Below, piece by piece: positions 25,501 to 32,446 of a DNA stretch of 64,000 nt. The stretch spans positions 1 to 64,000 of the forward strand of contig CALWHT010000051.1 in the NCBI GenBank assembly GCA_944380515.1, given 5' to 3'. Made by a program: the position numbers and the translations under genes. The DNA comes from an uncultured Roseburia sp. (lineage in GTDB: Bacteria > Bacillota > Clostridia > Lachnospirales > Lachnospiraceae). The notes under the pieces are model-generated. The model had not been told where the DNA came from and did not search any database. It saw nothing but the letters and a program-made list of their open reading frames with translations. Within the stretch, counting starts at the first letter, position 1; each line of letters opens with the position of its first letter.

Positions 25501-28217
25501 ACGCCGGTCTTTTGGATGCCCCCTATGAATATCGTAAGAATATTCATATTATTTATCATGAACCGGAAGCAGCAGCGGATGAAGATGCGAAGATATGGGG
25601 AGAGACCAGCGTAGACGGTGACTTGGATAATTGGAAGTATCTGTTTGAAGGCATCAGCTATCAGGGGATTATTGAAAAATATCGGGCTGCAGAAGTTACG
25701 GATGATATTTCCGGATATTTGGATGCTTATCGGCTTGATGTGATTGTGGATCAGGCGGCAGACTTAAATGTGGAGGAGGTGTATGAAAAGCTTTATCGGG
25801 GCAAGAATTCAGATGCAGATCCCGAGACACTGAAAAGTGTTCTGCAGCTTGGCACTACTGGGAAATATCTTCCGGTAATTGTCCTTGATACCCAGTACGG
25901 TACGGCAGACGAGCTGATGAAAGGGGTTCTGGCGGCACTGACCGGAGTGGGCGGAGTATACAACCATGAGAACGCGGCTTATACCTCTGCAATGGGAGGC
26001 ATTACAAATATCAGCACGAAAAAAATGGAGATTACGGATGATGGAAAAATCATTTTAAAATCAGGGGAACTGCCCGGCCTGAATGCAGTAAAAACAGGAA
26101 CGAAGTGGACGCTGGAATACCGGGATTATGATAATGACGGTTTAAACGGAGAACCGCAGACCTTTACTCTTGTTACGGTTACCTATGAATGGAAGTATAA
26201 AAATGCTGCCGGAACGGAGGTAGTGAGAAAGGAAGAAATCCGGATTCCTGTCTATGTCATGGAGCGTCTGATGGTGGATACCCATGTAAAGATTATGGAA
26301 GGCTTTGTGTATAATGCAGACAAGATAAAGCAGGAGGGCCTGTGCTCTGATGTAGTGATAGCCAATGACAGCTCCTATACTCTGTATTCGGAATATATCT
26401 ACGGAGACGCGCGTAAAAAATATTCCATCGGAATGGACAAAAGAGTGGGAATGACCTCCCCGGATGGCCAGACAAATACGGGGTTTGCGCCCGGAACCAA
26501 ACTGACGCTGATAGATGTCTGCGATGATAATAAGGTGTACTATTATACGGTCACGGAAGAAGATGGCGGAGAGACTATCCCGTTTACAAGGTTTACAACG
26601 GATGGGACAGCTTCCGGCACATATTATAAGAATAAGCCGATTGATCAGGATAACGGATTCGAGGTGTATGGTGAACAACAGGCTTTTGTAACAACGGATA
26701 TGGAACAGGTCGGTAACCAGAAGGAGATGCGGGAATTTGAGTATACGGATGTTGCAGTGGAACGTTTTCTGATTAATGTTGATATTTCGGCAGTAGAGGA
26801 GGGTAACCGATTAAAGAAAACACTTGGAAAATTTGATATAAGTCCCAGGCTGACGGAGGATGTGACCAAGAAAACAACGCTTACAAATCATACAGATCTT
26901 CAGGCGACAATCCAGCCGGGCATGGAAATCAGGCTGGCGAATAAAGGACTGACCAATGAGGAAGAAAAGACCTGGATTGAAGGCAGTATCCAGGCAAGCG
27001 AGGAGGGCGTTGTGAATATCTGGGCAGCCATTGATATCAGTGCGGAGCAGGAATACTGGGTCGCTGTTTCACAGGCCAGAAATAATACCATAGACAGCGC
27101 AAACAATCATAAGTATCTGGAATTGCAGCTTTATCTGACGCCTTCCGGAAGCGATCAGGAGCTTCAGCTTCCTGCCGGAACCAATGTTACCATTCAGGGA
27201 AAACGAACGAAGCCGGAGGGGATTATGGTAGATGGGATTGCGGATAAGATTGACACAACCAAATTGGATCCCATTTACAATACATCGAATGTTTATTTTT
27301 ATAAAGACGGAAGAACGCAGGATGGAACGCTGGAATTTGCGCTGAACGATTTGCATAGAATCATTCAGCAGGAGGAAGCGCTGAATCATAAGACATCCGG
27401 TACAATCAGGTGGGTGAATCAGATGACACTGGATTTTAGAAATGCGGATATGACGCCTTTTGACCTGGAAAAATATACGGTTCACTTAAGATTGCTTCGT
27501 GCAGAGGATAAGGATTATCCTGTAGGCGGAGAAGTGTTGGATACCTATGAGAAGGATTGCCCTGCAGCCAAAAAGTCAGATCTTGCCTGTGCGGTGGAAG
27601 CCAGGGATTTGATGATGCTTGGAATCAATACCTATCAGAACCAGACCACAATGCCTCATGAAATCGACTTTGATTTTAAGCTGGATTTTTCGGGTGTGAT
27701 GACCGGCATTGAGGAAACGGACAAGGAGCTTGCCAATAAGCATTATACGGCAGTGTGCCGAATGAAGGAAAAGAAGCGAAAGGATGACGGAACGACGGAG
27801 TATGTTCCCTATGAAGGAGAACAGTTAGAACTGGAACTGACAGATGATGTGTCAGGAAAAACGCTTCAGACAGCAGTCTCAAATGATGCGAATTCATCCG
27901 GGGAGAAATTCTGGTACGTGGACCTTACATATGAGAAGGATGCATTTTGGCAGGAGATTAAAAATGGCACCAAATATCAGGTAATTGAGGAGGGACAGGA
28001 GAAGGAAGAACAAAGCGGGGGTCTGTTGCTTAGAACGATGAAGCTGAAGGTAAAGGACGCCTCCCGGATGGAGCTTTCCAATTATATGGTAGAGGCTGTC
28101 GTTTATGTCAGCGATGAGGCGTTAACTCCTGAACAGATAAATCTCAACTCGAGTTCCGCCTTAAGAGATTTCTTCGTATTTACGGTGGCAAAATTAAAAA
28201 CGGATTTGGATTATTAA
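16548..28217 (+). CDS. Giant GLUG-repeat surface protein (3889 residues)
   Basis: The protein starts with a signal peptide (residues 1 to about 37, with MIAFCLAVMLAFG as core). An acidic Ser/Glu/Pro/Thr-rich spacer of about 100 residues follows, built from imperfect G-T-E-S-E-M-P-E repeats. Residues about 400-2900 are a very long array of beta-helix-type repeats in which GG-[VLIFM]-[IVLAF]-G recurs (GGVIG, GGLIG, GGIIG, GGAIG, GGFFG), the pattern of GLUG-type repeats in adhesins. A boundary motif, GCGTYEDPYIIDNAKQLLSL (about 1664-1683), opens a second array. The last 900 residues are non-repetitive beta-rich domains. There is no LPxTG motif and no C-terminal membrane segment, so attachment to the cell is unexplained. 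I infer a secreted adhesin or matrix scaffold served by the upstream genes. Confidence 0.85.
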   Translation: MKNTMKRRIKATRMIAFCLAVMLAFGNEEVISVLAVPADGTESVSPEESGTESEMPEVSETESEMPEVSGTESEMPEVSGTENEVPEESGTESEMPEEETESEAPEEGTEHVIPEEGTESEIPEEGTEHVIPEEETESETSDSSEMTLEMEMNSNSKASPLAANDADAPESSTLPKTLEELNGLAEKELIVRSLGDLLVVQALSRQTDFEGYEIVLMKRSIGDLSENQSTYTWDLRGTAFEGLGCEAFPFKGKISSYYEGAGLNYILGSPFFKYLSTGAEIQGMRIAGNITGADDTPKGLLAGVLVRDGEDGPENVAMKDVILDQVVIVNQETVNCSVSNPQGAAGIVYGRVEAVSGKPITISFDSSALKICTTGEGTVSGFHAGVIAGEMKGDVTLQITDPGMLGNLSVSSVSVWGNDNNESGELQWDKTSAAGMYVGAIEGGTVTVKGSQTPYKINVQRADGYGGANGGLLGMAFGTRISTEAAAHTPVILQGAGVQGRIAGGILGYYGRDSEDAGLALNYVTLQTEISAADNAYFAGGILGRYYRNIDGSAEESAYDVIGHINIEKAVRASYFAGGVVGFAHGSNLRIADVKITGNVTNEFAGGNYADCRGAGGVIGLLSGRYVEIRNAQISAGFHQNTYATGGVIGAVGKIKSSFNEQRKSIVKIDGAKVTSSFGCESATTARCRGGLLGVVYPGSMVALDGTIDVSGMSLTQTLQRFGRTGYIAGFQEEALIYLEETAVYERPAKAWKDDIGNYGGLYKNGAWGEDGKTLISYEKGEVTGIVEKDAEGARVIDSEADFIRLAIMLNTGGNFASGCFDGLDKGTLLKTDYRVTKSLNLADSGIYSLNRNDSKGLDEVFQGSFEGSGSENVTITLDNLDTNQCNLALFPSVGGDTDSAVTPVISGFTLKRSIKGAGSYAAGIACRVLGNFTAEDLNLQVSITSYYSGYHLDNQHFDNITNYYGGLAAKVDSKGATAFTVKDVKIGGTLITQRNSGNSWANTVAGGLAAVYVQTGAAPSEICVESFTLTGDFHLESAGIYSSGMITLLNADNDTKDRTVLSMRDIRIENGASMTERYAHASIAGGGWLGCQWKNIAPDQSAHYSIDGITIGSGGSAEEGPQLSAATSFGGLAGLITGRIQLKNIHIQNGVFKNNYSGTQKSGLLFRTGTDALIEIDGYTIDGRTLENPGTPNNTGNVRLAHNNSQIRFDEIVASNVQTDGNGTPTYMSGGIVNIISSQFTSEHKTYAPRLLANTSNGYNSGRYYYNLFGDSFEKESSFLQEEEKLTKENAVIRNERQMMIWHLAQYMNDSIRHYLKEYYKDGEISDRSVNTVFSGKIDLSSVSYYPTPVTGGSYTFMDDGSRKAEVCFYGQEITTAVAASMGPQTTASQHYMLHSGLFFSPSGTVTVQGETGGFLNLSGSVSNLGSLTGALFSGRLAGNKNIYRICFNGIVVADYQGEETVGLMLGDVDDGSTLDLSWIETSGYDALGDKKAASALIGKVGSPTASDISIEFRNIKIDSRKEGIFQFASLIDENYYVEDTDENAADDSSIRRIRYLFTQAAFEGKTGTPYAPFDDADSNYGNNSYVESYVTIGSELAEGIEFWENENGPEENTEYSLPFNDNFTWTGENVSNTYLPYVHTQTHAGSKEIEVNPKNSAITEGCGTYEDPYIIDNAKQLLSLARYLQNKNDYKYLTGWQINAYQAGRGEAGDGICKKQHRNDDLKVYQSEGFPTPEELSQAYYMISEDIDLSAMKNSTDRQIAEDFVGLGTKKLPFRGVIIGEITADGDKPAITLPLRKKWTSSTSNVNHGLIQYAKGAVVKDLTVKGATDSGDGAGTGVAKVRNMAGGVIACVLGGDNIIDNVAVADLKIALASTDVSAGAYVGNVMQGNLILRNMNENCAKTFSVGTWDGDRFTGLTETTYENYPYVSGLIGKVEDGCVIYEDAYGSGTTYGSAVLAHDSKKIDGIYDNPTLPICKHYDIIVGSHLGQEHRIPLEGSAEDGFLASLEDAAALQIVSMATNSDAFSIHYDEGGYSQNAACRKAAYSEVGNVSATGAGSDFRAATEHDDETYTEPYLYKYFNFDAIGGREVTLQESQESSGSYISRLNAAATEITTVMSYRLSAAAPDAVYDMSVYGRGFRGLGATYGMLTNTAYKEVTGDKLNGEFYSDFRANFDGNGKTVKIDIDRSYDSTIHTAALFNDLLDRTAQATYEIKNLTVTGKVASAGEAPDGNRDYPNRTAALIGLMRKPWKLSGITVEDMTINAKGHAGGIVAWIEPENDTTFNFSNCEINRTEISSYGGSVGGIVAVMTQHTDVNTNFSRVKLTLEGCQVSGEIDKLVQLEVKNRTAEQTDSSGTNYLNIQRAVGRSGGLIGYIGPRHSSIGTAKPVVSVDIHSTEVSCAAVIGAYAAGGLIGEYDGSDSASNAAEVTISAAAIQDCSIEGTRGNVGTSANYDNYGVGGLIGEMRGYKLAVGAADTAVSVSNTHVVSSADSFNSSDAAALRNGMYAGGVIGCLKTTQAELTGVSVVGIDGNDGSAPDFGEQTYQIKSGKADVGGVIGKTVGAGKLTMKDIQVSGMHITAGDWDKDSSGEKIFASGGRAAGRVGGMIGANQMELTIQGLDAGTVADEKGAEVANCMITASGSHVGGIIGALESSGSPNYLPDTSLEKVAVFDSIIGYNHEDWFSCTDVGAGGIFGGIPNVAAHFNSHRLENVSIEDCWIYGANVGGVAGQSQNYAKLSSCTTGSETAAGITVEGNAMYGCNAGGAIGKCSSTAVNFVGMEIKNNRLQAYGTQTAVPSAGGFCGYTDIGTNPDYRLDYISIEGNHILAANTAAAKKINAGGFFGYSNWKNCYIYRTGLKDNRIGYSETDHGAELMNPNADSDSKTEMKLLQILFGKDNGEISAGNREVYLLQGKENSLGTVAMPGAENLRSGSIGKYAARIGNLIGTYGGNEPVYFLAPGISYDDSIAVRPVIDVGSKEEVPKENAGLLDAPYEYRKNIHIIYHEPEAAADEDAKIWGETSVDGDLDNWKYLFEGISYQGIIEKYRAAEVTDDISGYLDAYRLDVIVDQAADLNVEEVYEKLYRGKNSDADPETLKSVLQLGTTGKYLPVIVLDTQYGTADELMKGVLAALTGVGGVYNHENAAYTSAMGGITNISTKKMEITDDGKIILKSGELPGLNAVKTGTKWTLEYRDYDNDGLNGEPQTFTLVTVTYEWKYKNAAGTEVVRKEEIRIPVYVMERLMVDTHVKIMEGFVYNADKIKQEGLCSDVVIANDSSYTLYSEYIYGDARKKYSIGMDKRVGMTSPDGQTNTGFAPGTKLTLIDVCDDNKVYYYTVTEEDGGETIPFTRFTTDGTASGTYYKNKPIDQDNGFEVYGEQQAFVTTDMEQVGNQKEMREFEYTDVAVERFLINVDISAVEEGNRLKKTLGKFDISPRLTEDVTKKTTLTNHTDLQATIQPGMEIRLANKGLTNEEEKTWIEGSIQASEEGVVNIWAAIDISAEQEYWVAVSQARNNTIDSANNHKYLELQLYLTPSGSDQELQLPAGTNVTIQGKRTKPEGIMVDGIADKIDTTKLDPIYNTSNVYFYKDGRTQDGTLEFALNDLHRIIQQEEALNHKTSGTIRWVNQMTLDFRNADMTPFDLEKYTVHLRLLRAEDKDYPVGGEVLDTYEKDCPAAKKSDLACAVEARDLMMLGINTYQNQTTMPHEIDFDFKLDFSGVMTGIEETDKELANKHYTAVCRMKEKKRKDDGTTEYVPYEGEQLELELTDDVSGKTLQTAVSNDANSSGEKFWYVDLTYEKDAFWQEIKNGTKYQVIEEGQEKEEQSGGLLLRTMKLKVKDASRMELSNYMVEAVVYVSDEALTPEQINLNSSSALRDFFVFTVAKLKTDLDY
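16671..16975 (+). repeat. Short tandem repeats coding for the Glu/Ser/Pro spacer
   Basis: Imperfect units of about 30 bases (GGAACAGAAAGTGAAATGCC-like) repeat some ten times inside the giant gene and encode the acidic linker after the signal peptide. Such arrays can change length by slippage or recombination without breaking the frame, since the units are multiples of three. Confidence 0.7.
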
Positions 28218-28237
28218 AATTTCATCCGGTGGATAAA

Positions 28238-28279
28238 AAATAAGCGATATCCGGTTTGGGCAGCGGATATCGCTTATTT
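28238..28279. terminator. Bidirectional terminator between convergent genes
   Basis: A perfect 16-bp stem (28238-28253 paired with 28264-28279) has a 10-nt loop and A/T tracts at both ends. It closes the matrix operon on the + strand and the GGDEF-EAL gene on the - strand. Confidence 0.9.
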
Positions 28280-28317
28280 TAGTGCGCCCGACGGCGGTTT
28301 TGGGATTTTTTCGTTCT

Positions 28318-29862
28318 CTATCCCACTCTCTGCATCATCTGTGTCAGTATGTCCACATCTTTTTCAAAATCTTCAAAAGTAGGATAGTATTCTGACGGAC
28401 GGTATAAGGTGCGGAGCATGGATTTATTAAGCTGGTCAAATGCCCTTACCGTAAGCGGTTTGGCAAAAAAGTAGCCCTGTGCAATATCACAGCCGATATC
28501 CGTCAGGAAGTTTGCCTGATCCAGAGATTCAACGCCCTCTGTAATGACGGTAAGATTCAATTCCTTTGCCATAGCAATGAGGTACCGCAGGATGGTAAGG
28601 CCTTCATCTGAATTACAGTTTTGGTTGAGGAAGCTGCGGTCGAGCTTAATGCGTTCAATGGGAAAATCCTTTAAAAGATTTAATGGAGAATGCACACTTC
28701 CGAAATTATCGATACATAGCAGGAATCCATGTGCCTTTAACTGCCCAATGATTTCCGCCACTTCTCTGGAAGCATTTGCCACGCCGCGTTCCGGGAGTTC
28801 AAGGATGATGAATTCCTTGGGAATGAGGTAGGCTTTCGTGAGCTGCTCCAGTTTATCGATGAAAGCAGGACTTTGCAGATGAATAGGTGAAATATTCATG
28901 GCAATGGGAACCGGTGTCATCTTATTATCCATCCATCTTCGGATTAGCTTGCAGCATTCCTCCCACATATAATAATCAAGCTTTTGTATCAGGGAAGAAC
29001 TTTCAAATAAGGGCAGGAAGGCATAAGGGGAAAGGATTCCCTTGCCCGGATAATCCCAGCGTACAAGCGCTTCCGCGGATACAATCTGATAGGAGTGCAA
29101 ATCTACCATGGGCTGCAGATATACAATGAATTTGTTTTGCTCCAGAGCTTCTTCCATTTCCTGGCTCATCTGGCGGTTTTTATTGTAGGTATCGTTGAGA
29201 GCCTCTGTAAAGTATGCATAATTTTGATGTTTAGGGTCTGTAATTGCCTTTTGTGCGAGCAGGGTACAGTTCATGATGTCCATAAGGCTGTCAGAGCTAT
29301 TCTTCTGATTGACGGGATAGATACCAAAAGAGGCAGTCACCGCAAAGGTGGGGGAATAGTTTGCCAGTTTTTGGGTAATCTCGTCGATGCTTTTTAAGAT
29401 AGCATCTTCTGTTACATCACGGAAGAGAATACCAAATAAGTTGGAATTCACATGGGCATAGACAGCGTTGTTTGGAACGCTGAACCTTAAAATGTCGGCA
29501 GTATAAATCATGACTTTATCGCCCTCGGAGGGCCCGAATATCTGATTAATCTTTCCCATATTGGAGATGCTAAAGCCTACCATTACGAATTCAGAGAGAG
29601 GATAGCGGTGAAATAAAGCTGCACATCGGTCTATAAAGTAGTCGATGTTTCCGATTTTCGTAACTGTATGTGTAAAGGCGGTCTTATTCAGTTCCTCAAC
29701 CGTTGTCTGGAGCTTCTGAATCTGTTCTTCATAGTCGGCTTCCATAGCGTCCATCTTGTCAGCCTTATATTGATAATAGTGATTTTTGATATGTACCTGA
29801 TAAAGTAAAAAAACAATGACTCCGATTAATATGAAAACAGTAAGAACTAATACATAAAGCAT
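28318..29862 (-). CDS. Membrane protein with degenerate GGDEF and EAL domains
   Basis: A 514-residue protein: one N-terminal membrane helix (about residues 3-22), a short coiled coil (to about 60), a GGDEF-like domain (about 65-225) and an EAL domain (about 235-490). The GGDEF signature is lost (NSNLF in its place), so cyclase activity is unlikely. The EAL domain keeps EALVRW, the N of MNIS, the E of LELPE, KLDRSF and TEGVES. The usual DDFGTGYSS loop is replaced by DNFGSVHSP, with the second aspartate changed to asparagine, so hydrolysis of c-di-GMP is uncertain and it may be a sensor. AAGGAGG precedes the ATG. It faces the matrix operon across a shared terminator. Confidence 0.88.
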   Translation of the reverse strand: MLYVLVLTVFILIGVIVFLLYQVHIKNHYYQYKADKMDAMEADYEEQIQKLQTTVEELNKTAFTHTVTKIGNIDYFIDRCAALFHRYPLSEFVMVGFSISNMGKINQIFGPSEGDKVMIYTADILRFSVPNNAVYAHVNSNLFGILFRDVTEDAILKSIDEITQKLANYSPTFAVTASFGIYPVNQKNSSDSLMDIMNCTLLAQKAITDPKHQNYAYFTEALNDTYNKNRQMSQEMEEALEQNKFIVYLQPMVDLHSYQIVSAEALVRWDYPGKGILSPYAFLPLFESSSLIQKLDYYMWEECCKLIRRWMDNKMTPVPIAMNISPIHLQSPAFIDKLEQLTKAYLIPKEFIILELPERGVANASREVAEIIGQLKAHGFLLCIDNFGSVHSPLNLLKDFPIERIKLDRSFLNQNCNSDEGLTILRYLIAMAKELNLTVITEGVESLDQANFLTDIGCDIAQGYFFAKPLTVRAFDQLNKSMLRTLYRPSEYYPTFEDFEKDVDILTQMMQRVG

Positions 29863-29965
29863 GGGTTCCTTCCTCCTTATGTTTGATAAAGCCTTTGACG
29901 GAATATCAGTCGATAGTTATCAGGCATTAGAGTGAAAACAGGCTTAAGTGATAGAAAATTATGTA

Positions 29966-30019
29966 AACGCATCATGCAATGCGTTGGCGGCTGCATCGGA
30001 ACCTGTTCCATGCGCCGCC
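29966..30019 (-). terminator. Pair of hairpins after the 50-residue membrane protein gene
   Basis: Two adjacent inverted repeats lie just downstream of the small leftward gene. One is a GGCGG...CCGCC stem with inner GGAAC/GTTCC (29986-30019); the other is AACGCAT/ATGCGTT (29966-29985), followed on the - strand by a weak T-rich stretch. They probably end or stabilise the transcript. Confidence 0.4.
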
Positions 30020-30025
30020 CTTGTC

Positions 30026-30178
30026 TTAGAAAATCATTTTTGATTTGTTTTTTAACAGCCGTGCTCCGTTGACAATCAGCAAAACCCCGGCGGTGATTCC
30101 GCCTGCAAGAACGCAGATTCCCAAAGCAAGAGTGGAAGCTCCGGTGGAGCCCATGGTTTTATAAATCTTTTCTTCCAT
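30026..30178 (-). CDS. Small membrane protein (50 residues)
   Basis: A short gene with a clear GGAGG about 9 nt before its ATG. It encodes an acidic-basic start (MEEKIYKTMGSTGAS), one hydrophobic helix (about residues 15-37, with GICVLAGGITAGVLLIVNG) and a lysine-rich end. It is a single-pass membrane microprotein with the positively charged end inside. It follows the pectinesterase gene by 80 nt on the same strand. I know no function; the glycine-rich helix suggests helix packing with a partner. Confidence 0.6.
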   Translation of the reverse strand: MEEKIYKTMGSTGASTLALGICVLAGGITAGVLLIVNGARLLKNKSKMIF

Positions 30179-30258
30179 AATAAGAGACCTCCGTAATTGA
30201 AATTGGGCGGCGCACCGCCGATTTTATATCGTCTTATCTAATGTATATTATTCTATCA

Positions 30259-31290
30259 TTATTCCGATGAATATACAAACGAAGATACAAAATCTTTCCC
30301 AAGCACCGCTTCCCGGGAAAAATGAGCCGCCTCGGCGATGTCAAGCGCACAGACGAAATCGGCGCGCCGCGGGAAAGGACGGCATCCCTCTGCGGTGCAG
30401 CAGTCATGGGCTTCTGTCGGAAAGCTCCCGTATTCCGCAAAAAATACGGTTCCGTGTGCCTGCTTTTTATCCCAGTCGTGGAAGCCGGCAGGGTGGATGT
30501 GAGGGCCGAGTTCGCAGGAAATGAGGACTGTTTTTGCATAGTCTCTCCAGGGTCTTCCGAGGTAGACGCTGTCCGGGGGACAATCCCCGGAAATAAAATT
30601 GCAGTGAGAAAATACATAGCCGTATTCCTGCCCTTCGGGCGTAGATGCGGCTGTGACATAGCCCTGAATCGTGTCTTCTGCATCGCGGCGCAGCGATTCC
30701 AGTGTACAGTCCTCAAAAAAGGCGGTTGCGCTGCCAAAGATAAAGTCGATGTCGCCGCAGATATAACAATTTTTATAGTACTGCCTGCCGTTGATGCGGG
30801 GAGCATACTGTTTGGGGCCTGTAAATCCGCCCGGCTCGTATTCGGTGGGAGGCAGCGGTCCGGTAAAAAGCGTATCCTGATGTCCGAGCAGCCGGCAGGA
30901 GTCGATGAAAATACGATCCCCCTCCGCGTACAGGGCGATTGCCTGACCGTGGGAAACGGAATCACCTGAGGCATTTTCGACGGTCAGATTCCGCAGAGTG
31001 ACATCGTGTGCGTCAATAAACACGCTGTAGGAGCGGAAGGTTCCACGTTTACTGCCGTCCGGCATAAGCGCGCGGGCATAGTCGTCGTAGGTGATGACAG
31101 TATCCTTGCTGGATGAGCCGCATCCCCTCAGGGTGACAAAGGGTTTATCGATGGTCAGCTTTTCCCGGTAGATACCGGGCGCAATTTCAATAGTGACCGG
31201 GCGGTCATTTCCGTTCGGGATGGAGGCGAGCGCCTCTGCGATTGTGGAAAATCCGCCGGAATTTTTGGAAACGTGAAGTATCTGATTCAT
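30259..31290 (-). CDS. Pectinesterase-family carbohydrate esterase
   Basis: A 343-residue pectin methylesterase-like protein (family CE8 beta-helix). Hallmarks are HVSKNSGGFSTIAEALASIP at the start, GHQDTLF, the catalytic block GDIDFIFGSATAFFEDC and LGRPWRDYAKTV. It removes methyl esters from pectin or related uronans. There is no signal peptide from the chosen ATG (AAGGAG about 9 nt upstream), nor from an in-frame upstream start at 31347, so it should act in the cytoplasm on imported oligosaccharides. No pectate lyase or uronate genes are adjacent; the class II aldolase and GlgX lie on the opposite strand. Confidence 0.9.
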   Translation of the reverse strand: MNQILHVSKNSGGFSTIAEALASIPNGNDRPVTIEIAPGIYREKLTIDKPFVTLRGCGSSSKDTVITYDDYARALMPDGSKRGTFRSYSVFIDAHDVTLRNLTVENASGDSVSHGQAIALYAEGDRIFIDSCRLLGHQDTLFTGPLPPTEYEPGGFTGPKQYAPRINGRQYYKNCYICGDIDFIFGSATAFFEDCTLESLRRDAEDTIQGYVTAASTPEGQEYGYVFSHCNFISGDCPPDSVYLGRPWRDYAKTVLISCELGPHIHPAGFHDWDKKQAHGTVFFAEYGSFPTEAHDCCTAEGCRPFPRRADFVCALDIAEAAHFSREAVLGKDFVSSFVYSSE

Positions 31291-31377
31291 GAAAAACTCT
31301 CCTTTGCAATATACATTAGTCCTATCGCAAAATTTGAGGATTGTCAATATAATTCATGCCTGAGTTTCCGTAAATTT

Positions 31378-31542
31378 GTAACAGTTCAGCCCGCGCCATT
31401 CGCAAAGCCGAGCCAGAGGCGCTTTTCCGCTGCTGCGCAGCTATCTTTGCTCATTATCGGGCGCTCGGCTCATAAGCTGCACAACAGGCAACTTCATGCA
31501 AGCATGATTTGCCTGTCATACAGCTTATGGCTGAACTGTTAC
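31378..31542. repeat. Palindromic MITE-like element, copy 1
   Basis: A 165-bp element with 14-bp perfect terminal inverted repeats (GTAACAGTTCAGCC, 31378-31391, and its complement at 31529-31542). It is flanked by a direct repeat CGTAAATTT (31369-31377 and 31542-31550, the last overlapping the end by one base), which looks like a target-site duplication. Inside are nested stems: 31406-31413/31463-31470, 31471-31479/31521-31529, 31484-31491/31509-31516 and 31494-31499/31502-31507. No protein is encoded. The copy at 36273-36396 shares the ends and several inner blocks. Confidence 0.75.
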
Positions 31543-31585
31543 GTAAATTTCATTTTCGATGTGGCAAAAGAACCGCAGTGTTTGG

Positions 31586-31614
31586 TTGAAATTATAGGTG
31601 TGGGTGTTTATAAT
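31586..31614 (+). promoter_or_regulatory. Promoter of the class II aldolase gene
   Basis: TTGAAA (31586-31591), a 17-nt spacer and TATAAT (31609-31614) lie 39 nt before the chosen start. The position supports the ATG at 31653 over the ATG at 31629. Confidence 0.7.
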
Positions 31615-31652
31615 AGAAGCAGATACGCATGATAATGAGAGAGAGGTTTTGT

Positions 31653-32357
31653 ATGGGCTTAAGCTTTATGGAACTGCGGGAACAGATTTGTGATGTGTGC
31701 CGCAGGATGTGGCAGCTCGGTTGGGTGGCGGCCAATGACGGGAATGTATCGGTGAAGCTTGCGGATGGTACTTTTCTGGCGACGCCCACCGGGCTTTCAA
31801 AGAGCATGGTGACGCCGGAAAAAATCGTCAGAGTGGATGGCGAGGGAAATATTCTGGAGGCGGAGGACGGGTATCGGCCGTCTTCGGAGCTGAAAATGCA
31901 TTTCGGGTGCTACAGACAGAGGGAGGATGTGGGGGCGGTGCTGCATGCACACCCGCCGGTAGCAACCGGCTTTGCCGTGGCAAATCGTCCGCTGGATGAA
32001 TATTCTATGATAGAGACCGTTCTTTCTCTCGGCTCCGTGCCGGTCGCGCCGTATGCCACACCTTCGACCGAAGAGCTTGCGGAGGCGCTGGCGCCGTATC
32101 TGCCGGAGCATGATGCTGTACTTTTGAAAAACCATGGCGCGGTTACGGTGGGGAGCGATGTCTATACGGCATACTACCGCATGGAGACGCTGGAGCAGTT
32201 TGCAAAAATTACGCTCACCGCCCACTTGCTTGGAGGCGCGCAGGAGATGGAACGAAGCGATATTGACAGGCTCATTGATTTGCGGGAGCATTACTATCGA
32301 ATGAGCGGAAGGCACCCGGGCTATAAGAAATACAGCCAGGGGGAGAAATCAGAGTGA
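31653..32357 (+). CDS. Class II aldolase/adducin family protein
   Basis: About 234 residues of the zinc-dependent class II aldolase fold (fuculose-phosphate aldolase, rhamnulose-phosphate aldolase, AraD relatives). The zinc-binding HAHPPVATGFA block is present (about residues 93-103), with SSELKMHF carrying the catalytic glutamate and LKNHGAVTVG carrying the third histidine. Substrate choice cannot be told from the sequence; L-fuculose-1-phosphate is one option for gut bacteria. The ATG at 31653 has GAGAGAGG upstream. It is followed by the debranching enzyme gene, with which it may share a transcript. Confidence 0.85.
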   Translation: MGLSFMELREQICDVCRRMWQLGWVAANDGNVSVKLADGTFLATPTGLSKSMVTPEKIVRVDGEGNILEAEDGYRPSSELKMHFGCYRQREDVGAVLHAHPPVATGFAVANRPLDEYSMIETVLSLGSVPVAPYATPSTEELAEALAPYLPEHDAVLLKNHGAVTVGSDVYTAYYRMETLEQFAKITLTAHLLGGAQEMERSDIDRLIDLREHYYRMSGRHPGYKKYSQGEKSE

Positions 32358-32446
32358 AAAGGAAGTGGTTCGCTCGGCTGGTTTGTGTCTGCGCGGCAAT
32401 CATAAACCGGCGAAAGGTCAAAAGCTGCGCAGAAACGGGGGAAACG

